The position numbers were made by a program, and so were the translations under genes. Below, piece after piece: positions 1 through 7,795 of a DNA stretch of 13,109 nucleotides; within the stretch, counting starts at the first letter, position 1; every line of letters begins with the position of its first letter. Under the pieces are notes generated by a model. It was not told where the DNA came from. It ran no database searches and saw nothing but the letters and a program-made list of their open reading frames with translations. Source of the DNA: Anaerolineaceae bacterium (GTDB lineage: Bacteria > Chloroflexota > Anaerolineae > Anaerolineales > Anaerolineaceae); assembly GCA_003448875.1 (NCBI GenBank), contig DLXG01000283.1:1-13109 (forward strand). Direction: 5' to 3'.

Positions 1-518
1 TTGGTAAGGATAGTTATGTCCGTGGTGAGGCAAATGAAGTGGCTGCCCAAGAGGCTGATATTCTGGTCCTGACAGTTCCTTATGCTGCTCATGCTGAAAT
101 GTGCGAACGGATGAAGCCTTTTGCTCAGGGCAAAATTGTCATTGATGTAACCGTGCCACTGGTGCCGCCCAAGGTTACTCGCGTCCAGATGCCACCCGAA
201 GGCAGCGCTACCCAGCAGGCCCAAAAAATTATGGGCGAAGGGGTGCAGGTGGTTGCTGCTTTTCAAAATATTTCTTATGAACATCTGCTGAATGATGAAG
301 AAGTGGAATGTGATGTGCTGGTGTGCGGCGGGAATAAAGAAGCAAGAGAAGTGGTGCTGCAATTGGTTGGGGATGCGGGCCTGGTTGGATGGAATGCGGG
401 ACCGGTTGAAAATGCGGTGGTGGTTGAGGGATTGACCTCAATCCTGATCGGGTTGAACAAACAGTATGGTGTGCCTTCTTCGGGAATTCGGATCACAGGT
501 ATCCCGCGAAAGTCTTGA
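1..518 (+). CDS. npdG: NADPH-dependent F420 reductase (F420H2:NADP+ oxidoreductase), 5'-truncated
   Basis: The reading frame is open from the window edge (first full codon at base 3) and gives 171 residues, against about 210-230 for the family. The missing part is the N-terminal Rossmann glycine motif that binds NADP. What remains matches NpdG/Fno: the core strand ILVLTVPYAAH, then VIDVTVPL, the segment VAAFQNISYEHL, DVLVCGG, and the C-terminal block GPVENAVVVEGLT...GIRITGI that helps form the F420 pocket. The enzyme passes hydride between F420H2 and NADP+ in the cytoplasm. A GTG at base 39 could be read as a start, but the frame and the family-like sequence continue upstream, so truncation by the window is far more likely. 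The gene ends 9 bases before cofE, consistent with co-transcription. The family call is confident; the physiological direction is not visible. Confidence 0.9.
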   Translation, partial: GKDSYVRGEANEVAAQEADILVLTVPYAAHAEMCERMKPFAQGKIVIDVTVPLVPPKVTRVQMPPEGSATQQAQKIMGEGVQVVAAFQNISYEHLLNDEEVECDVLVCGGNKEAREVVLQLVGDAGLVGWNAGPVENAVVVEGLTSILIGLNKQYGVPSSGIRITGIPRKS

Positions 519-527
519 TGGTAAAAG

Positions 528-1298
528 ATGAAAAAATTGGAATTGACACCCTTAGCTGATATACCCTTAATCCAACCGGGGGATAATCTGGCAAAGATTA
601 CTGTGGAGGCTTTGTCTCAACAGGGTATTGAATTGCTGGATGGAGACATTCTGGTCTTTGCACAGAAAATTGTTTCCAAAGCCGAAAACCGCCTGGTTTA
701 TTTACCGGAAGTCCATCCTTCTGATCAGGCCATAAAAATTGCTGCGGAAGTTGAGAAAGACCCTCGTTTTATTGAACTGGTGCTGCGCGAGTCGCGTCAA
801 GTGCTAAGAAAGCGCATTGGAACGATCATTGTGGAGCATCGTAAGGGGTTTATTTGTGCCAATGCTGGAATTGACCATTCCAATGTGAGCGGGCCGTATG
901 GCGATCCTGATCAGTGGGTATTGCTGCTGCCCGAGGATCCGGATCGTTCTGCCCAGCAAATCCGCTCTGAGATTGAAAAGCAAAGCGGAGCCAAAATTGG
1001 GGTGTTGATCATCGACTCCCATGGGCGGGCTTGGCGATTAGGCACCGTTGGTGTGTCCATTGGTCTGGCTGGTATGCCGGGTCTGGTTGACTTACGCGGT
1101 GAAGCCGATATGTTTGGTTATCAATTGCGAATCACTCAGGTGGCAGCAGCAGATGAACTGGCGGCGGCTGCTTCCCTGGTGATGGGACAGGCAGACGAAC
1201 GAACACCGATTGTTCATGCGAGGGGATTTCCATATCCGTTGCGCGAAGGTCGTTTTGAAGAGTTACTTCGTCCGATCGAATTGGATTTATTCCGTTGA
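528..1298 (+). CDS. cofE: Coenzyme F420-0:L-glutamate ligase CofE (single-domain type)
   Basis: This 256-residue protein has the expected size of archaeal-type CofE. The enzyme uses GTP and a divalent metal to add gamma-linked glutamates to F420-0 in the cytoplasm. Visible family blocks are LVFAQKIVSKAENR (about 42-55), the metal/nucleotide region GFICANAGIDHSNVSG (107-122), DSHGRAWRLGTVGVSIG (163-179) and the GYQLRITQVAAADELAAAA stretch (197-215). It lacks the C-terminal nitroreductase-like FMN domain found in mycobacterial FbiB, which reduces dehydro-F420-0. If CofC/CofD here use phosphoenolpyruvate, that reductase must be elsewhere. The ATG at 528 follows npdG by 9 bases with only a weak purine-rich ribosome site, so coupling from npdG is plausible. 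cofD starts 15 bases downstream. Confidence 0.93.
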   Translation: MKKLELTPLADIPLIQPGDNLAKITVEALSQQGIELLDGDILVFAQKIVSKAENRLVYLPEVHPSDQAIKIAAEVEKDPRFIELVLRESRQVLRKRIGTIIVEHRKGFICANAGIDHSNVSGPYGDPDQWVLLLPEDPDRSAQQIRSEIEKQSGAKIGVLIIDSHGRAWRLGTVGVSIGLAGMPGLVDLRGEADMFGYQLRITQVAAADELAAAASLVMGQADERTPIVHARGFPYPLREGRFEELLRPIELDLFR

Positions 1299-1313
1299 TG
1301 GAGTAGTTTTTCG

Positions 1314-2270
1314 ATGAATGTCACAGTACTGGCAGGCGGTGTCGGTGGTGCGAAATTGGCGCATGGTTTTGCGTTGTGTCAACCGGAAATTCGCCTGACA
1401 GTTATTGTCAATACTGGCGATGATTTCGATCACTTCGGATTGAGAATTTGCCCCGACCTGGATACAGTTTGTTATACGCTGGCAGGTCTGGCAAATCCTC
1501 AAACCGGATGGGGGAGAAAAGAGGATACTTTCGAAGTGCTTCAATGCGTCGCCGAATTGGGCGGACCGACCTGGTTCAAATTAGGTGATAAGGATCTGGC
1601 TACCCATCTTGAACGAACCCGTCTTTTGAAGGAAGGTCAGCCTTTGAGTAGGGTGGTAAAAACTTTTTGTGAGCGATGGGGTATTGAAGCGCAGGTACTG
1701 CCGATGAGTGATGATCCCGTCCGCACAATGGTGCATACGCAAGAATATGGATGGATCGGATTTCAGGATTATTTTGTCCGTTACGGATGTCAGCCAGCGG
1801 TAAAAGATTTTGCCTTTGAGGGATGCGAGAGGGCATCACCTGCGCCGGGCGTTATTGAGGCTCTTGAAGCGAGCGATTTGATTGTAATTGCCCCATCCAA
1901 TCCATGGGTGAGTGTTCAACCAATTTTGTCGCTTAAGGGCGTTTCTTCTACCATCCATTCTAAAAAGGCAATTGCAGTTTCTCCAATTATCCAGGGTCGG
2001 ACGGTCAAAGGGCCGGCTGCAAAAATGTATCGAGAATTAGGGATCGAACCTTCTGCATTGGCAGTCGCTCGTCACTATCAGCCGTTTTTATGGGGTTTTG
2101 TAATGGATGAACTGGATAGAGGTCTGGAGTCATCCGTGAGGTCGTCAGGTATAATGGTATTAATCACGCAAACCATGATGCACAACGAGCAGGAACGCCT
2201 GACTCTGGCGAAAAAAATCCTCACATTCAGCAAAGAAATCTATCAAAATAGAGAAAGAAGGGAGTTTTAA
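1314..2270 (+). CDS. cofD: 2-phospho-L-lactate transferase family protein CofD (FbiA-like)
   Basis: CofD/FbiA moves the phospho-lactyl (or phosphoenolpyruvyl) group from its GDP-activated form to the deazaflavin FO, giving F420-0 or dehydro-F420-0. The 318-residue length is normal. Signature motifs are the N-terminal LAGGVGGAKLAHG (6-18), NTGDDF (33-38) followed by ICPDLDTVCY (45-54), GDKDLATHLERT (91-102), SDDPVRTMV (132-140) and IAPSNPWVSVQPIL (192-205), which together build the GDP and FO sites. The start at 1314 is supported by a GGAG about 10 bases upstream and by the N-terminal glycine motif. It lies 15 bases after cofE and 3 bases before cofC. The family is certain; which C3 acid it transfers cannot be read from the sequence. 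Confidence 0.94.
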   Translation: MNVTVLAGGVGGAKLAHGFALCQPEIRLTVIVNTGDDFDHFGLRICPDLDTVCYTLAGLANPQTGWGRKEDTFEVLQCVAELGGPTWFKLGDKDLATHLERTRLLKEGQPLSRVVKTFCERWGIEAQVLPMSDDPVRTMVHTQEYGWIGFQDYFVRYGCQPAVKDFAFEGCERASPAPGVIEALEASDLIVIAPSNPWVSVQPILSLKGVSSTIHSKKAIAVSPIIQGRTVKGPAAKMYRELGIEPSALAVARHYQPFLWGFVMDELDRGLESSVRSSGIMVLITQTMMHNEQERLTLAKKILTFSKEIYQNRERREF

Positions 2271-2273
2271 CGA

Positions 2274-2888
2274 ATGGGCTTGTGGGCGATTGTCCCCGTA
2301 AAACCCCTGCGCCGTGGTAAATCACGCCTCGCAAGTGTGTTATCGGAAGATGAACGGGCATTGTTGAATTTCACCATGCTGAGCAGCACTCTTCGTACCC
2401 TAAGAGAGGTTGAAGAAATTGAACATATCCTGGTTGTCAGTCGTGACCCGGCAGCCTTATCACTGGCAAGGGAGTATAACGCCAGAACCGTTCAGGAAGA
2501 TGGTCAACCGGAATTGAACACGGCTTTACAACGTGCCACTGTTGTCGCTCAAATGTACGCAGCACAGGAAATTCTTATTTTACCGGCTGATTTACCGTTG
2601 CTTTCTGTAAATGACGTTAAGCGAATACTTCAACAGGCAAAGAACCCGCCTGTGGTGGTTATCTCGCCTGACCGGCGAAATGATGGCACGAATGCTCTTT
2701 ACATGAATCCAGCCGGTGTAATCGAATACCGCTACGGGCCGGGCTCGTTCCATCAACATGTTGAACAGGCACGTGCAAAAGGGGTGCGAGTGGAAATTTG
2801 TCATTTATCTACGTTAAGCCTGGATTTGGATTTACCCGAGGATTTGGATTTGTTGAAACAAATTGAAGCGATGCAAATCGAACCTTGA
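2274..2888 (+). CDS. cofC: 2-phospho-L-lactate (or phosphoenolpyruvate) guanylyltransferase CofC
   Basis: CofC/FbiD joins GTP to a C3 phospho-acid and makes the activated donor used by CofD. The protein is 204 residues, the usual length, with a nucleotidyltransferase fold. Visible motifs are [13 protein letters not shown] (7-19, the phosphate-binding loop), LPADLPLL (103-110, the metal-binding aspartate region), [12 protein letters not shown] (131-142), the YGPGSFHQH segment (154-162) and [10 protein letters not shown] (183-192). An AAGGGAG ribosome site at 2258-2264, inside the end of cofD, serves the ATG at 2274. The set cofE-cofD-cofC in tight order gives the whole conversion of FO to F420. 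Whether the substrate is phospholactate, phosphoenolpyruvate or 3-phosphoglycerate differs between lineages and remains open. Confidence 0.92.
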   Translation: MGLWAIVPVKPLRRGKSRLASVLSEDERALLNFTMLSSTLRTLREVEEIEHILVVSRDPAALSLAREYNARTVQEDGQPELNTALQRATVVAQMYAAQEILILPADLPLLSVNDVKRILQQAKNPPVVVISPDRRNDGTNALYMNPAGVIEYRYGPGSFHQHVEQARAKGVRVEICHLSTLSLDLDLPEDLDLLKQIEAMQIEP

Positions 2889-2902
2889 AACCATATTTTG
2901 AT

Positions 2903-2910
2903 AAGGAGGA
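2903..2910 (+). promoter_or_regulatory. Strong Shine-Dalgarno deciding the start of the LLM oxidoreductase
   Basis: AAGGAGGA lies 4 bases before the ATG at 2915. It favours that start over a TTG at 2885 that overlaps the cofC stop and would add ten unconserved residues. The site is much stronger than those of the upstream F420 genes, so this gene may be translated at a higher level. Confidence 0.75.
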
Positions 2911-2914
2911 AACC

Positions 2915-3913
2915 ATGTCCGAAAGAGTAGCGCTATATTTGCAAGATGCCCATGATCTGCGTGATGGCCTTGAGTATGTTAAATATGCTGAAAAACGAGG
3001 CTTTGAAGCGGTCTGGCAGGCAGAAAGCCGTCTGGTCAGGGATGCGATTGTCCCTATGGCGGCTTACGCGGCAGTCACCGAGCGGATTAAAGTGGGATCG
3101 GGCGTCATCAATAACTGGACACGGAACATTGGTCTGCTGGCTGCTACGTTTCTAACGCTGGATGATCTTGCGCCAAATCGAATCATCTGCGGAATCGGGG
3201 CATGGTGGGATCCTCTGGCAAAAAATGTAGGGATTGAGCGAAGAAAACCATTAACCGCAATGAGAGAAACCGTAATTGTATTACGACGCTTGCTGAATAT
3301 GGAGCGTGTTACCTTTCATGGAGAGTTTGTGCATGTAGAGGGCATTGAATTGGATGTGGTACATGGACGGCGTGAACCGAGAAATGTGCCGATTATGATT
3401 GGCGCGACCGGCGACCAGATGATGGAATTAACCGGAGAAATAGCAGATGGAGCAGTTTTGAACTACTGTGTTCCGCCGGAGTACAACATCAAAGCGTTGG
3501 AGTTGTTGGAAAAAGGCGCGAAAAAGTCCGGCCGTACACTGGATGATCTTGACCGCCCGCAGTTGGTAGTCTGTTCGGTTGACCACGACCGCGAACGGGC
3601 GATAGATACGACCCGTGAATTGTTGACCCAATATCTGGCTCAACAACCGCACATCGCAAAGGCTTCCGGTGTCTCGCCTGATGTAGTCGCGGAAATTCAA
3701 TCCATTCTCGGTTGGCCAGCCACGCATGAGCAAATTCAAAAAGCCAAACATCTGGTACCGGAAGACCTGATTCATCGAATCACTGCATCCGGAACACCGG
3801 AAGAAGCCCGTGCCAAAGTGGATGAATACCGAAAATATGGCTGCACCTGCCCGATTCTTTACCCGGTTGGCGGTGATGTTAAGCTTTTAATTGATACTTT
3901 TGCCCAAGAATGA
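2915..3913 (+). CDS. LLM-class (luciferase-like, Mer-like) F420-dependent oxidoreductase
   Basis: This 332-residue protein is a TIM-barrel of the bacterial luciferase-like superfamily, which uses F420 or FMN. It resembles methylenetetrahydromethanopterin reductase (Mer)-type enzymes in length and layout. Visible blocks are [18 protein letters not shown] (21-38), the barrel strand [14 protein letters not shown] (58-71, the region of the non-prolyl cis peptide in this family), the stretch from LDDLAPNRI to [10 protein letters not shown] (82-102), [18 protein letters not shown] (110-127) and [22 protein letters not shown] (158-179, phosphate/cofactor end of the barrel). It directly follows the F420 genes, which supports F420 over FMN. 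The substrate is unknown: Mer proper is expected only with a C1 pathway, and many LLM proteins act on other compounds. The gene ends 50 bases before the next start. Confidence 0.85.
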   Translation: MSERVALYLQDAHDLRDGLEYVKYAEKRGFEAVWQAESRLVRDAIVPMAAYAAVTERIKVGSGVINNWTRNIGLLAATFLTLDDLAPNRIICGIGAWWDPLAKNVGIERRKPLTAMRETVIVLRRLLNMERVTFHGEFVHVEGIELDVVHGRREPRNVPIMIGATGDQMMELTGEIADGAVLNYCVPPEYNIKALELLEKGAKKSGRTLDDLDRPQLVVCSVDHDRERAIDTTRELLTQYLAQQPHIAKASGVSPDVVAEIQSILGWPATHEQIQKAKHLVPEDLIHRITASGTPEEARAKVDEYRKYGCTCPILYPVGGDVKLLIDTFAQE

Positions 3914-3948
3914 AAACACTAAAAGCAGCCGGATTTTTTGTGAAAATC

Positions 3949-3955
3949 AGGGAGG
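3949..3955 (+). promoter_or_regulatory. Shine-Dalgarno deciding the start of the separate FAD subunit
   Basis: AGGGAGG ends 8 bases before the ATG at 3964. An earlier in-frame ATG at 3910 overlaps the upstream stop as ATGA, but it adds an 18-residue tail not expected in FAD_binding_5 proteins. These usually begin Met-x-x-Tyr-x-Arg-Pro-x-Ser, exactly as the 3964 start does. Confidence 0.7.
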
Positions 3956-3963
3956 CTAACCGG

Positions 3964-4710
3964 ATGATCAAAGAATACTATCGCCCGAAATCCGTGCCGG
4001 AAGCTGAGAAACTCTTTGAGATGGAAGGTAAAAAGTGTGTACCGCTGGGCGGCGGGAGTGTGCTCAGTCGTTTGAAGCAAGATGACCTCTGTGTGGTAGA
4101 TTTACAGGATTTAGGATTAAACCGGATTGAAGTTACAGGCCAGAAAGTACATATTGGGTCAACCGTAACTTTACAACAATTCATTGAGTCTGAGTTCATT
4201 CCTGAAATCCTCAAGGAAATTACTCGAAAGTCGGCGACATTGAATCTCCGCAATCAGGCAACGGTAGGCGGATATGTCGTTACGGCGGATGGGCGTGCTC
4301 CATTAGCAATTGCACTCATGGCATTGGATGCTCAATTAATCTGGCATCCCGGTCAGAAAATCCAAAACATTGGTGATTGGTTTTCATTACGACAGGCACT
4401 TGGTTACTGGATTAGCGGGATCCAATTTAACTTGAATGTTCAATTGGATTATGAACAGGTTGCTCGAACGCCGATGGATGTGCCCATTCTTGCTATTGGT
4501 GTGGCGCGTTGGCCTTCGGGGAGGACCAGAGTCGTGCTGGGCGGGTATGGTAGGGCGCCAATCCTTGCTTTGGATGGTCCTGAGGGGAGTGGAGTTTTGG
4601 AAGCGGTTAAGAATGCTTTGACTGAAAGCGGTGATGAATGGGCAAGCGCTGAATATCGGCAGGAGGTGGGTCAAGTGCTGGCCAAACGAATTTTATCCAC
4701 AACCGCTTGA
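3964..4710 (+). CDS. FAD-binding subunit of molybdenum hydroxylase A (small, YgfM-like)
   Basis: This 248-residue protein belongs to the FAD subunits of the xanthine dehydrogenase/CO dehydrogenase family, which pass electrons from the iron-sulfur clusters to the final acceptor. It opens with the classic MIKEYYRPKSVPEAEKLF. A glycine-rich LGGGSVLSRLK (28-38) replaces the usual AGGTDL loop. IGSTVTLQQF (64-73) and LRNQATVGGYVVTADGRAP (95-113) form the second FAD-contact block, but the usual AsnLeu-x-x-AlaSerPro-x-x-Asp ending is missing. It is about 40 residues shorter than common CoxM-type subunits and in length and style resembles E. coli YgfM (comparison from memory). The C-terminal CoxM-type domain seems reduced but recognisable (VVLGGYGRAPILAL, 190-203). 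It sits 22 bases before the [2Fe-2S]-Mo fusion, which has no FAD domain of its own, so it is the likely partner. Confidence 0.85.
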   Translation: MIKEYYRPKSVPEAEKLFEMEGKKCVPLGGGSVLSRLKQDDLCVVDLQDLGLNRIEVTGQKVHIGSTVTLQQFIESEFIPEILKEITRKSATLNLRNQATVGGYVVTADGRAPLAIALMALDAQLIWHPGQKIQNIGDWFSLRQALGYWISGIQFNLNVQLDYEQVARTPMDVPILAIGVARWPSGRTRVVLGGYGRAPILALDGPEGSGVLEAVKNALTESGDEWASAEYRQEVGQVLAKRILSTTA

Positions 4711-4732
4711 GGTTCTGGTGGAGGAGGAGTGA

Positions 4733-7700
4733 ATGAAAAAAATTACCTTTACCCTCAATAAAGAAATTCAGCACTGGGAAGTCCCCGATGGTGAAACCCT
4801 GCTGGCCTCACTGCGGCGCGAAGGATATTTTGGTGTGAAGTTTGGAGGCTGTGAAAAAGGTGAATGCGGCGCTTGTACTGTGCTTTTGGATGGAAAGCCG
4901 GTCAATTCCTGTTCCCTATTGACCGTCCAGGTGGATGGTAGGGATGTACAGACGATTGAAGGGTTAGGAGAACATCCCGATCAAGGTTGGAAAAAGACTG
5001 CCGGTTTGCATCCCATTCAAAAAGCACTGGTCGAGAGTGGTGCAATCCAATGCGGCTATTGCACACCGGCATTTGCGCTGGCAGCCAAAGCCTTACTGGA
5101 AAAAAATCCAAACCCGACAGAAGATGAGGTGCGTGAAGCGATTGCTGGCATTCTATGCCGTTGCACGGGTTACTTGAAGCCGGTTCAGGCGATTCTCAAA
5201 GCGGCTGCAGTACTCAGAGGAGAAGAAAGCGAGCAGGATTGGGTAGATGATGGTGGTCTACCTTTACCAATTGACTGGCCTTCAGGGGCAGAAGAACAGC
5301 CACCATTAAGTGGTGATACTGGCTCGATGCCGACAATCGCTGCAACGCGACGAAAAGTGTATATGCCGCGCATGTTCGTTACCCCAGCGGTTCGCCAGAA
5401 AACCCTTTCCCGGGTTGGAAAGCCTGAATTGAAAGTGGATGCCATCAAACTGGTGCAAGGAAAACCGGCCTTTGCGGCTGATATTGAAAAGCGGGGGATG
5501 TTAATTGCAAAAGTTTTACACAGCCCGGTTGCTCATGCGAGGATTAAGCATATTGACCTGAGTAAAGCACGGGCATTACCGGGAGTGGCTGCGGTGTTGT
5601 GTTATAAGGACATCCCGCGAGTGGTGTACTCCACCGCTGGTCAGTCAGATCCCATACCCGGCCCTTTGGATACTTTCTCATTGGATTCAAAAGTTCGCTT
5701 TGTCGGCGACCGGGTGGCATTCGTAGCTGCCGAAACGGAAGAAATCGCCGAGCAGGCTCTAAAGTTGATCGAGGTAGAGTACGAACCTTTACCAGCAATT
5801 CTGGACGCGCGTGATGCGATGAAACCAGGCGCACCAATCATCCACGATGAACCGGAGTATGTCAATTTCGCCGACTCGGATCCACAGAAGAATATTGCGG
5901 CGCGGATTCATATTGACATTGGGGATGTAGAGAAAGGTTTTCAAGAAGCCGACCGAATTTACGAAGCCGAATATGTGGTTCCAAAAGTGCAACAGGCCCA
6001 TATTGAGCCGCATGTTGTGGTTACCTACTGGGATGAAGATGACCGGTTAGTCATCCGTACCAGCACACAGGTGCCTTTCCACGTCAGAAGAATTTTAGCA
6101 CCGGTGCTGGGACTGCCGGTGAAGCGTATTCGGGTGATTAAACCGCGTATCGGGGGCGGTTTTGGCGGTAAACAGGAAGTGCTAATTGAGGATGTTGCTG
6201 CCCACCTGACCATTGCGACCGGCCGGCCGGTCATGTATGAGTACACCCGGGAAGAAGAATTTATTGCAGCCCGTTCCCGTCATCCAATGCGGATACGAAT
6301 GAAAACCGGTGTCAAGCTGGATGGGACGATTACAGCGAATGAGATGAGGGTGCTCTCCGACACCGGCGCATACGGCTGCCATGGTCTGACCGTCACTGGA
6401 AATACCGGTCATAAATCCATGGCTTTGTATGTTGGAGATGGCCCTTACCGCCAATCCCCGAACATCCGGTTTTACGCCGATGTGGTTTACACCAATACAC
6501 CTCCGGCTGGGGCATATCGAGGTTATGGTGTACCGCAAGGGTTCTGGCCGGTTGAACGACACATGGAGCGAATCAGCCGTGATTTGGGATTAGACCCGAT
6601 TGAATTTCGTCTGAAAAATGCAATAAGAGAAGGTGAATTGCATCCCTTTAGCACGGCCTGGAGTGAAGGCCGCGAACCGCGACCGGAAATCATTCAGACC
6701 GTTGGTTTAGAGGAATGTGTACGGCAGGGAAAGGCATTAATTGGCTGGGAACAAAAATTTGGTAATCCTGATTGGCACCGTGTAGAAGGTAAACCGTATT
6801 TACGGCGGGGGATCGGCGTTGCGCTGGTCATGCAGGGTACTGCAATCCCGTATCTGGATATGGGGGGGGCGAGCATTAAGATGAATGATGATGGCTCATT
6901 TAACCTCTTGGTTGGAGCTACCGACCTGGGAACCGGTTCGGATACTGTTCTTGCCCAAATGGCGGCCGAGGTGTTGGGCGTGCCAGTCGAGGATATTATT
7001 GTCTATTCTTCCGATACCGACTTTACTCCGTTTGATAAAGGAGCGTACGCTTCCTCAACGACCTACATTTCCGGGGCTGCGGTTGTCAAGGCGGCAGAGG
7101 ATGTTGCTGAAAAAATTAAGAAACGTGCTGCGCGCATGATCTCGGAAAAGTTCCCGGATATTCAGGTTACACCTGAAGAAATCTTGCTTGAGGATCGTAA
7201 AGCAATTGCACCGGGCGGTCAATATGTTACTCTGGCGCAGGTGGCTTTGAACGCGCTTCACCACACGGATCAGGAACAGATTATGGGCATCGGTTCGTAT
7301 TATTCACCGGTTTCACCGCCGCCATTTGCTGCCCAATTTGCCGAAGTGACGGTTGATATCGAAACCGGTCAAGTTACCGTTGAACGGCTTGTTATGGCGG
7401 TTGACTCGGGCGTGATCGTCAACCCGGTGACGGCCTCTGGTCAAATCGAAGGGGGAATGACCCAGGCGTTGGGTTATGCGGTCTGTGAAGAAATGGTTTA
7501 TGATCAAATTGGACAGGCACGTGAGAAAGATTTGGTGAATTATCACATCTTTCGAGCAAACGAAATGCCCATACTCGAAACTGTATTCGTGCAGACCTAC
7601 GAACCTTCTCATCCGTTCGGGGTTAAAGCAGTAGCCGAAATTCCCATGGACGGAGTTGCCCCCGCGGTGGGAAATGCAGTGTTAGATGCCTGTGGTGCGG

Positions 7701-7777
7701 ATGTATTTGAAAACCCAATTACTCCAGAGCGCCTGTGGCGGGCATTAAGAGCAACAAAACCTGTATCGGAGAATTAA
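4733..7777 (+). CDS. Molybdenum hydroxylase A: fused [2Fe-2S] and molybdopterin-binding subunit
   Basis: This 1014-residue protein fuses a two-cluster ferredoxin module to a full molybdopterin subunit, an XdhD-like layout. The plant-type cluster uses C40, C45, C48 and C60; the second uses C107, C110, C142 and C144. A Pro-rich linker (about 165-235) leads into the Mo part. Active-site landmarks, with bovine xanthine oxidase equivalents, are Q446 (Q767), GGGFGGK 474-480, AYRGYG 594-599 with Y598 in place of F914, and the catalytic base E969 (E1261) in VAEIPMDGVAP. Purine-anchoring E802 and R880 correspond to Q481 and about M563, so xanthine is an unlikely substrate. The pterin-contacting GQG motif is GTG here (T734). 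No signal peptide is seen, so a cytoplasmic enzyme is expected. A GAGGAGGAG site at 4721-4729 precedes the ATG. Family certain, substrate unknown. Confidence 0.93.
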   Translation: MKKITFTLNKEIQHWEVPDGETLLASLRREGYFGVKFGGCEKGECGACTVLLDGKPVNSCSLLTVQVDGRDVQTIEGLGEHPDQGWKKTAGLHPIQKALVESGAIQCGYCTPAFALAAKALLEKNPNPTEDEVREAIAGILCRCTGYLKPVQAILKAAAVLRGEESEQDWVDDGGLPLPIDWPSGAEEQPPLSGDTGSMPTIAATRRKVYMPRMFVTPAVRQKTLSRVGKPELKVDAIKLVQGKPAFAADIEKRGMLIAKVLHSPVAHARIKHIDLSKARALPGVAAVLCYKDIPRVVYSTAGQSDPIPGPLDTFSLDSKVRFVGDRVAFVAAETEEIAEQALKLIEVEYEPLPAILDARDAMKPGAPIIHDEPEYVNFADSDPQKNIAARIHIDIGDVEKGFQEADRIYEAEYVVPKVQQAHIEPHVVVTYWDEDDRLVIRTSTQVPFHVRRILAPVLGLPVKRIRVIKPRIGGGFGGKQEVLIEDVAAHLTIATGRPVMYEYTREEEFIAARSRHPMRIRMKTGVKLDGTITANEMRVLSDTGAYGCHGLTVTGNTGHKSMALYVGDGPYRQSPNIRFYADVVYTNTPPAGAYRGYGVPQGFWPVERHMERISRDLGLDPIEFRLKNAIREGELHPFSTAWSEGREPRPEIIQTVGLEECVRQGKALIGWEQKFGNPDWHRVEGKPYLRRGIGVALVMQGTAIPYLDMGGASIKMNDDGSFNLLVGATDLGTGSDTVLAQMAAEVLGVPVEDIIVYSSDTDFTPFDKGAYASSTTYISGAAVVKAAEDVAEKIKKRAARMISEKFPDIQVTPEEILLEDRKAIAPGGQYVTLAQVALNALHHTDQEQIMGIGSYYSPVSPPPFAAQFAEVTVDIETGQVTVERLVMAVDSGVIVNPVTASGQIEGGMTQALGYAVCEEMVYDQIGQAREKDLVNYHIFRANEMPILETVFVQTYEPSHPFGVKAVAEIPMDGVAPAVGNAVLDACGADVFENPITPERLWRALRATKPVSEN

Positions 7778-7795
7778 TCATTTGAGGAAGGGGCA

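Noticed and set aside
3428..3775. 115-codon open frame on the minus strand inside the LLM oxidoreductase gene
   Set aside because: It lies wholly antisense to a well-supported gene, has no recognisable motif and no ribosome site, so it is a shadow frame.
3910..3963. ATGA-overlap start for the separate FAD subunit
   Set aside because: Possible by coupling, but the ATG at 3964 has a well-placed AGGGAGG and the family-typical N-terminus.
6182..6562. 126-codon open frame on the minus strand inside the [2Fe-2S]-Mo fusion gene
   Set aside because: It is antisense to conserved Mo-domain motifs (the region leading to AYRGYG) and resembles no protein I know.
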